From: Aegilops tauschii subsp. strangulata
Taxonomy: Eukaryota > Streptophyta > Magnoliopsida > Poales > Poaceae
NCBI RefSeq assembly: GCF_002575655.3
Contig: NC_053036.3
Span: 650,463,387-650,527,386, forward strand
Length of the DNA stretch: 64,000 nt
Reading direction: 5' to 3'
The notes below the pieces were generated by a model. It made no database searches and was not told the DNA's origin. It saw only the letters and a list, made by a program, of their open reading frames with translations. Within the stretch, counting starts at the first letter, position 1; each line of letters starts with the position of its first letter. The position numbers were made by a program, and so were the translations under genes. Positions 56,505-64,000 of the stretch are shown here, piece by piece.

Positions 56505-56960
56505 TGTTAGGGTTTGTGTCCTGCTAAGGTGAGACGGTGGCGGCTCCCTGGAGATGAAATAAGATTGTCCCCACCTAGCCTTCGTATCGGTGGTGTGTTT
56601 AGCATCATCGGTGGGCGTGTGAAGGTGTGTCTCCTGTGGATCTGTCTATGGTGGATCTGTTCTGACCTGGTCGTCGCTCGTCTACGTTCGTGTGTCTTCA
56701 GGTTAGATCCTTCTGATCTACACTACTATTCATCGGCGGCGGTTGTTCTTCTGGTACGCTTTCTCTATAGGGACTTAGCAGCACGACTTTTTAACTGTCT
56801 ACTACAACATGTTTTGCCCGGCTCCGGCGAGGGAGGGGCGATGACAGCGGCGCCCCTTTGGCTCACTTCAGTGCTTGTAGTCGTCGCTAGGAGGTCTACG
56901 GATCTGAATGTAATTTTTCTTATTGTTGATGTTTGTTGTACTGCCATGATTAAAAATGAG
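56505..56960 (+). other. Retroposon-like GC-rich segment of a common Triticeae repeat
   Basis: The text around gctccggcgagggaggggcgatga and ggatctgaatgtaattttt matches, from memory, a sequence found at many Triticeae loci, probably the 3' region of a LINE or an unclassified retroposon. Its codons are not conserved as a protein, and there is no poly(A) tail. It is followed by a (CA)/(CG) microsatellite at 56974-57004. Confidence 0.35.
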
Positions 56961-56973
56961 TAGATCTAAATTT

Positions 56974-57004
56974 TTTTCACACACACGCGCGCGCGCACAC
57001 ACAC
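56974..57004. repeat. (CA)n-(CG)n microsatellite
   Basis: Cacacacacgcgcgcgcgcacacacac-type dinucleotide run in non-coding DNA, with potential for Z-DNA. Confidence 0.8.
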
Positions 57005-57070
57005 AACCTAGTGGGAGACCAACACGACACGACCTGGTGTTGTTTATAATTTCACAAACATCGGTTTCAC

Positions 57071-57330
57071 CACTGGGAAAAGGTTTATAGGTGAAATCAC
57101 ATTAGTGGTGAACAGTATAAGAACCGCCACTGCTATTTTGAAAAACCAGTAGTGGCAGGAGAAAAATGTCTGCGGTCATTACTATGTGCACACTAGTGGC
57201 GGAAAAAAACCAGCACGTGACGGGTGACAAACTTGTGCCCGCCATTGCATTGTCATGCACCAGTGGCCGGCGAAAAGTTTGTGCACCAAAGCAACCTTCA
57301 CAAACCCGCGCTATTTAAAAAGAAGATCAA
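57071..57330. mobile_element. CACTA-like terminus with subterminal repeats
   Basis: Begins CACTGGGAAAAGG and carries spaced direct and inverted (a/c)(c)agtggcgg-type units (near 57095, 57150, 57190 and 57260), as in CACTA ends. This family differs from the GCCGTCYGC family. The opposite end is not visible because the element is cut at about 59599. Confidence 0.5.
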
Positions 57331-57359
57331 AAGCTAGTAGCGGCGGGCACCCATGGTTG

Positions 57360-59599
57360 CCCGCCACAGATATTAAGTAAAACAAATGCTTCAAAATATC
57401 ATATTTACTAACCCTAGAATGGTGGCCAAATTTGAGCATGACAATTTGGATGTGTATATTAAACATAGAAAAGTTTGAATGGGAAATGATATAGAAAAAG
57501 AGTTCCCTGTGGTAGGTCGTGATTTTCGTTCCAAACTCTGATACATTGTCGGAGAGTTCAATTTGTACATGAAGTGTATCAAGTTTCTGTCGTAAAACTC
57601 TCAAATTTCTATCACACCTTACAGGGGTCCTACGAAAACGCAATACCAAGTTTCCACCCTTTCCGAGCTCATTTGCACGTCCATTGAAACAGAAGAGCTT
57701 TTTATCCTTTTTAATTGTAGAAAATTTAGTTAATGCTTTATAAATAGAAAAACAACTCAAAAAGTGGTCAAATTTGAACGTGGCACTTGCGGTGGTGTGT
57801 ATTACACATAGCAAAATTTTGCAGGTGAAAGGATGTAAAAAAAATTGATTTTGCACGGTAGAAAATGGTTTTCGTTTGAAACCATGATTCTTCATCGGAG
57901 AGTGTTCAGTTTGTACACAAAGTGCATCAAATTTTTGCCGTACACTCTCAAATTTCTAAGACACCATACATGTTTTCTATGAAGACACCATGCCAAGTTT
58001 CAACCCTTTCCAAGTTCGTTTGCACGTTATTTTGAATCAATGGTCTTTTAAACATTTTTAATTGCCGAAAAATCTGCTAATGCTTTAAAAATAGCGAACC
58101 AACCCACAAATAGCTAAGTTTGAGCACCCACTTTGGATGGTGTGTATTAAATATAGAACATGTTTGAATGGGAAATGCTGTAAAATATAGAGTTCCGCGT
58201 GGTAGGCGGCGGCTTTCATTCGAAACACTGATACTCCACTGGAGAGTGTTCAGTTTATACGCTAGGGGCATAATATATTTGTCTCACACTCTGAAATTTC
58301 AAACATACACTACAGGGATCCTATGAAGACACCATACCAAGTTTCATCCCTTTCCGAGCTCGTTTGCATGTTATTTGGAACCGAAGAGCTTTTTGCCCTT
58401 TTTTAATTGCTGAAAAATTACTTTATACTTTAAAAATAGAAGACAAACTCAACGTGGCCAAATTTGAGCATGGCACTTTGGATGTTGTGTATTAAACATT
58501 ATAAAGGTTTGATGGGAAAATGATGTAAAAATAGATTTCCCCGTGGTAGGCGGTGGTTTTTGTTCGAAACCCTCGTACTTCGTCGGAGAGTATCCAGTTT
58601 GTACACGAATTGTATCAAGTTTTTGCCGTAATGCTCTCGAATTTCTTCAACACCCTACAGGTGTCCTATGAAGACACAATGTCAAATTTCATCTCTTTCC
58701 AAGCTCGTTTGTATATTATTTGGAACCAAAAAGCTTTTTCCCCTTTTAATTGCTGGGAAATCAGTTAATGCTTTAAAATAACAAACCAACTCAAGGCCAA
58801 CTTTGAGAATGGAACTTCGAAAGGTGAGTATTAAACATAGAATTTTTTTGAAGGAGAAATGATGTAAAAAATAGAGTTCAGCGTGGTAGGCGGTGGTTTT
58901 CGTTTGAAACCATGATACTTCACCAGAGAGTGTTCAATTTATACACGAAGTGCATCAATTTTTTTCGCAACACTGGAATTTCTAACATGCGCTACAGGGA
59001 TCCTATGAAGACACAATACAAAGTTTCATCCTTTTCCGCGCTCGTTTGCACGCTATTTGGAACCGTAGAGCTCTTTGCCCTTTTTAATTGCTGAAAAAAT
59101 ATTTAACACTTAAAAAATAGCAAACCAACTCAAAAAGTGGCCAAACTTGAGCATGTCACTGGATCCTGTGTATCAAACATTGTAAACGTTTGATGGGAAA
59201 ATGATGTAAAAATAGAGTTTCCTGTTGTAGGCGGTGGTTTTTGTTCGAAACCATTGTACTTCATCACAGAGTGTTCAGTTTATACACGATGCATATTTTT
59301 TGCCATAACTCTCTGGAATTTCTAAAACACACTATAGGGTTCCTATGAAGACACCATACTAAGCTTCATCCCTTGCCGAGCTCGTTTGCACGTTATTTGG
59401 AACCAAAGAGATTTTCCCTTTTAATTGCAGGGAAATCAGTTAATGCTTTTAAAATAACAAACTAACTCAAAAAGTGGCAAGAGTTGAGCATGGCACTTTG
59501 GATGGTGTTTAATAAACATAGAAAAAGTTTGAATGAGAAATGATGTAGACTTCTACGTGGCAGGCGATGGTTTTTGTTCAAAACCCTGATACTTTGTCA
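57360..59599. repeat. Tandem repeats of about 340 bp, 6-7 units
   Basis: Units with ggccaaatttgagcatgg begin near 57417, 57767, 58106, 58455, 58793, 59136 and 59473 (spacing 337-350). Each contains gtggtaggcggtggttttcg, a gtttgtacacgaagt-like string and cctatgaagacac. They probably belong to the CACTA-like element that begins at 57071. The last unit breaks off at about 59599. Frames within the units are not conserved. Confidence 0.85.
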
Positions 59600-59619
59600 G
59601 CATGCCATAGCCAAGGCCT

Positions 59620-59990
59620 ATGAGAGGTTCCTCTTGCTCAGCTCCTTTAGCATGTCGGCCCCTGACTCCATCAGCTTGGACATCTCGATTGCCTTATTCT
59701 CGCGTCTCACGCTCGAGAGGGAAAATCACACGATACTGGTACCAGCTTGTGCATTCCCCTAGGAGGAACTTGGCATGTTCATCACCAAGGATAAAGTCAA
59801 AACAGTTGGAATAGTCACCCCCATGGAGACAATTGAACCAATGACGCCGACGCCAGGGATGCCTGCGGCCCCTTGTAGAAATGTAGTCGTCGGAACAACT
59901 AAACAGACGGCTGATGGGGGTCCGCAGCACCACCGGCAACTCCCTTAGGACTCCGGCTCGACGAACCCCTCCTAAGGAAGTTCATTTTCC
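59620..59990 (-). pseudogene. Small broken frame at the truncated end of the gypsy element
   Basis: On the minus strand a frame opens with MNFLRRGSSS near 59985 and is lost soon after. Later segments (about 59939-59694) keep a charged reading with a LERE motif near the end. Such frames occur downstream of gag-pro in some Triticeae gypsy elements. Function unknown. Confidence 0.35.
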
Positions 59991-60428
59991 TGAGAAAAAT
60001 TCTGAAATTTTTGGACCACAAAAAGATGTTAAATAAAACTTGACAAGATTGATAGCAACTACTCATATAAGTGTCTAGAAGCTATATCAAGCTTTCAAAC
60101 TACTTAAAACCAAATAACTTCAACATGCAAGCTCATTTCGAGTGGCACCAACGGTAAAAACAATAAGCAAAATTAATATAATCAAATAAAACAAAAACAA
60201 TTGGATAAATGGAGGAGTCACATACCCAGGAGTAATCCCAAAAAACAGTTTTGGAAACGAAGCTTCGAGAAATGAGATCGAAAATCTCAGTTTTGGAAGC
60301 AAGAACACGAGAACAAGAGCTAACCATGATTTTTTATAGAGGAGTAAGATGAAGTGTGAAGGATTCGGAAGAGGAAGAGTTATTGTCATAATTCTTCCAA
60401 TAGAGTTTATACTATTCATTGGACTTTC

Positions 60429-60761
60429 TTACTTCGGGAAACATACCGTATGTTCATTACCATTCACATAAAAAGTGACCTTGCTTTTGTTGCAATCAAT
60501 AACAACCCCTGCAGTATTCAAAAAGATTCCACCAAGGATAATCGACATGTTGTTGTCCTTGGGCATATCAAGAATAACAAAGTCTGTTAAGATAGCAACA
60601 TTCGCAACTACAGCAGGAACATCCTCACAAATTCCAATATGTATAGCAGTTAATTTGTCAGCCATTTGCAAAGATATTTCAGTAGGTGTCAACTTGCTCA
60701 AATCAAGTCTTCTATATAAAGAGAAATGCATAACACTAACACCAGCTCCCAAATCACACAA
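60429..60761 (-). pseudogene. Retroviral-type aspartic protease of the gypsy element
   Basis: The frame starts within the domain: the catalytic motif DLGAGVSVM (DTGA type), then the flap and ILD region (FVILDMP) and the closing IILGG.FL motif, which marks the second half of the fold. It would cut the gag polyprotein. The frame is open for 110 residues but is disconnected from gag by several stops and shifts, so it is a remnant. Confidence 0.75.
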
Positions 60762-61021
60762 AGAAGTTTTGACATAATTACTTTTGATAGAGCATGTTAT
60801 GTTAGGTATTCCTAGGTCCCCTAACTTCTGAGGTATTTTCCTTCAAATGAATAGTTTGCAAGCATGGTAGAATTTCAGCCTCAGGTATTTTCCTTTTATT
60901 AGTAATAATATTCTTCATGTATTATATGGAGGCATTTTCATAATGTCAGTCAAAGGTGTTCTCAAATAGAAAGGTCTAAGCATTTCAACAAAACGATTAG
61001 AAGCCTCTTCATCTCTACATT

Positions 61022-62949
61022 TCACAACCTTACTAGGAAATGGCATAGGTTTTGGAACCCATGGTTCTCTTTCTTTACCGTGTTTCCTAGCAACAAAGTC
61101 TCTTTTATCATATCTTTTATTTTATGAGGTGGGTTATCAAGCTCTTTGTTATTGTCTAGTGGAGCATCATTATGATGATCCTTAACATCATCATTATCAT
61201 TATCACTAGGTATATGCTCATTACCATATTGTGTCTCAGCATCAGAAATGGACATTATTTGGATTCTCAGAAGGTTTTTCTACAACAGTTTCACCAGAAG
61301 CATGCAAAATCCTTATTCTTTTTCTTCTTTCTAGGTGAACTAGGTGCATCATTCTTAATTTTCCAAGAGTCTTTCTCAATTCTTTTAGGATGACCTTTAG
61401 AATATAAATACCACCAGTAACTACTCTAATAGCATGATCATTCATTTTATTATTCATCTCATTAAGTAAATCATTTTGTGATTTAGAAACTTGTCCTTCT
61501 GAGTTTGAACCATAGAATCATATTTACATAAGCTTTTAACATCATTAGCAATTCTAAACATCAAATCACTCAGGCGTTCAATCATGATAGCATTACGTTT
61601 CAATTGATTACTAGTTTGCATACTGAAGTTTTCTTCCTTGACAATGAAATTATCAAATTCATCCAAACGTTGACTAGGAGATTTATTATATGGAATATCA
61701 CCCTCATCAAAGTTATAAAGAGAATTTGCCTCTACTACCTACGTCGGGATGTCAAGTCCACGTATTTCTTCAATAGGTGGTAAATTCTTAACATCTTCAT
61801 ATTTAACACCCTTTCCTTTCATATATTTCTTTGCCTCTTGAATATCTTCTCCTCTTCTTTGGAGTTGGCCTAGGCAGTGGTTCAAGAAGTGTCCAATCAT
61901 CAACATTCCTCAATATATTACCCAGTAATTCCTGAGCCCGTTCACCAGTTCATTCCCAGAAAACAAAGCTGGCACAACTATTTAGGTAGTCCCTAGAAGC
62001 ATTAGTTAGTCCATTATAAAAGATATCAAGTATTTTATTTTTCTTAAGAGGATGATCAGGCAAAATATTTAATAATTGAAGCAACCTCCCCTAAGCTTGA
62101 GGGAGATGCTCTTCCTCAAATTGCACAAACTTACATATTTCCTGTAAGGCGGCTTGTTTCTAATGAGCAAGAAAATATTTTTCGGAGAAGTAATATATCA
62201 TATCTTGGGGAGTACGCACACAACCAGGAGCAAGAGTATTAAACCATTCTTTAGCATCCCCCTTTAATGAGAAAGGAAATAACTTAAGAATATAGTAGTA
62301 GCGAATTTTTCCTCATGAGCAAAATGGTGGATATGTCATTTCATTTAGTAAGATGTGGCACAACAGTTTCAGTTTCATAACCATGAAAATGATCGGATTA
62401 TACCTAAGTAATAAGTTTAGGATCAATAGAGAATTCATAATCCTTATCAGTAACAAAGATAGGAGAGGTTGCAAACTTAAAATCATATTTCATTCTTTCT
62501 ATCATAGCCTTTTCATTCAGCGTACAATCAAGAAATTCTTCAGTAATCTCCCCATCCATAACATAACCTTGAGGTACCTTAGGCATTTCAAATCTAGTAG
62601 GAGAGCTAGGCATAATAGGTGAATCATAATTTTTAGTAGTTTCTGCAGTCTCAAGTTCTTTAGCTTTCGCAATTTGTTCATCAAGAAATTCACCTAGTGA
62701 CACAGATTCATCAAGCCAAGTATTGGCATTACCACACGTTTCATTTGCAACAGAAGTAGTATCATCAATTACTTGTGACATGTCAGAATGAATAGCAGGT
62801 GGTGGTGTCGCAAGCCTACTTAAAACATAAGGTGAATCAAGTGCGGAAATAGATGGCGGTTCCTTACGTCCCCTCATCTTAGATAGTACGATCTTGGTCT
62901 TGGCATCTTTCCGATTCTTCATAGTGATCAACAGATAAATAATTCTCAA
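61022..62949 (-). pseudogene. Gag polyprotein of the gypsy element, degenerate
   Basis: ATG near 62949. An intact stretch to 62404 has an acidic, proline-containing N-terminus. After a frame break, the retrotransposon gag core is visible at about 62218-62284 (SLKGDAKEWFNTLAPG). A further Leu-rich and Asn/Lys-rich reading follows, in three frames, down to 61022. No zinc knuckle was identified. The protein would form the particle core. Multiple stops show long inactivity. Confidence 0.65.
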
Positions 62950-62974
62950 GTGAACTCAATAAATAGAGCTATGC

Positions 62975-62998
62975 TCCCCGGCAACGGTGCCAGAAAAA
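62975..62998 (-). promoter_or_regulatory. Primer-binding site of the gypsy element
   Basis: The minus strand reads TGGCACCGTTGCCGGGGA just downstream of the LTR end, the same primer site type as at 8084 and 23809. Confidence 0.65.
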
Positions 62999-63005
62999 AA
63001 GGTCT

Positions 63006-64000
63006 TGGTAACCCACAAGTATATGGGATCGCGACAGTCTTCCAGGGTAGTATTTCACCCAAATTTATTAATTCGACACAAGGGGAGCGAAAGAATATTT
63101 ATGAGCCTTAGAAGTTGAGTTGTCAATTCAACCACACCCGGAAAGCTAAATATCTGCACTAAAGTATTTAGTAGCACAGTAGTATGGTAGTTTCATAATA
63201 GTGGTAACAGTAGCATTAGTAACGATGACAGTAATAGTAGCAGTATTGTAGTTATTGTAACATTAGCAACAACAGTAGTAACTTAGCAAAGATCAATATG
63301 AGCGAAGTGTAGTCATTGGATCATCGATGGATATTTGTGTTGGATGACATTCATCATGTAACAATCACAACCTAGAGCGATACACAATAGCTCCAACTCA
63401 TCAATTCAATGTAGGCATGTATTCCGTATATAGTCATATGTGTTTATAATAAAAACTTGCATGATATCTTTTGTCCTACCCTCCTGTGGCAGCGGGATCC
63501 GTAAGGTAATCTAAGGGATATTAAGTCCTCCTTTTAATAGAGAATCAGAACAAAGCATAAACACATGGTGAATACATGATCTCCTCGAATTACAGTCATC
63601 CCCGGAGAGTATCCCAATTATTGTCACCTCCGGGTCCATGGTTCAGAATAATAACAAGTGCATACAACTAGCAGATAGGATCAAGAACTCAAAATATTTA
63701 TGAAAACATAGAGGGTTTAGATCTGAAATCATGGCACTCAATCCCTAGTGACAAGCATTAGGCATAGCAAAGTCATAGCAACATCAATCTCAGAACATAG
63801 TGGATATTAGGGATCAAGCCCTAATAAATTGACTCAATTACATGAGAAATACCATCCAACTCCATCAGCATCCAACAAACCTATGAAGGAATTACTCACT
63901 CCCGGGGGTGAGCATCATGAAATTGTTGATGGAGGATGGTTGATATGACGACAGTGACGAATCCCCCTCTCGGGGGCCCCAAATGGACTCCAGAACAGCC
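63006..64000 (-). mobile_element. 5' LTR of the gypsy element (partial)
   Basis: On the minus strand the LTR ends ...GGGTTACCA at 63006. It runs past the window edge, so its start is not seen. Strings such as cgggatccgtaaggtaatctaagg and cctatgaaggaattactcac fit a common Triticeae gypsy LTR as I remember it. Confidence 0.6.

Larger units (their letters stand above)
59600..64000 (-). mobile_element. Truncated gypsy retrotransposon (5' LTR, gag, protease)
   Basis: Minus-strand order from the right edge: 5' LTR (from beyond 64000 to 63006), primer-binding site, gag, aspartic protease, and a non-coding remainder ending abruptly in the 340-bp repeats at about 59600. Reverse transcriptase, integrase and 3' LTR are missing. 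The family may be the Fatima/WHAM group, judged from memory. Confidence 0.75.

Noticed and set aside
57311..59094. Several frames of 60-194 residues
   Set aside because: They lie in the 340-bp tandem repeats and are not kept from unit to unit.

Overview
The window looks like intergenic DNA from a large grass genome, most likely Triticeae (wheat, barley or Aegilops). This rests on nested LTR retrotransposons with the LTR start TGATACGTCTCC, CACTA elements with GCCGTCYGC subterminal repeats, Stowaway MITEs with TA target duplications, a plant L1-type LINE, and spliced plant-style genes. I see no intact ordinary host gene. Two or three host-like genes are present as broken copies.

Layout. 1-600: decayed start of a gypsy-like retroelement. 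658-1510: broken gene of unknown function behind a TATA box. 2340-3129: broken two-exon GRF zinc-finger gene. 3059-18774 and 18775-about 41480: two copies of one tandemly duplicated block. Each copy holds about 2 kb of unassigned DNA, an old minus-strand LTR carrying a 316-bp Stowaway MITE, a Sabrina-like LTR retrotransposon inserted in that old LTR, and a CACTA element inserted in the 3' LTR of the Sabrina-like element. Copy 1 stops inside the CACTA (TTC)n tract. Copy 2 is complete on its right side and also carries a 7.2-kb LINE. 42713-43930: the rest of the old LTR plus a second, diverged LTR of the same family with a 79-bp MITE. 43931-46790: AT-rich repetitive DNA. 46791-50362: a complete hAT transposon with a four-exon, slightly damaged transposase gene. 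50363-57070: mostly unassigned, with a Helitron-like terminus and a possible first exon. 57071-59599: CACTA-like end and 340-bp tandem repeats. 59600-64000: truncated minus-strand gypsy element (5' LTR, PBS, gag, protease).

The nesting gives a relative history: old LTR and MITE, then the Sabrina-like element (GACTT target duplication), then CACTA (ATT target duplication), then tandem duplication of about 15.7 kb through a TTCTTG microhomology, then the LINE in copy 2 only (16-bp target duplication). The copies differ by roughly 1-1.5% in the stretches compared by eye. Subtracting the CACTA and one ATT, the 3' LTR comes to 1587 bp, exactly the length of both 5' LTRs.

The most unusual local feature is in the hAT transposase gene. 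Its last intron (95 bp) is exactly one unit of a tandem duplication whose two ACAG|GTAAAG copies serve as donor and acceptor, a possible case of intron gain by tandem duplication. Family names such as Sabrina are from memory of consensus sequences and need a repeat-library search.
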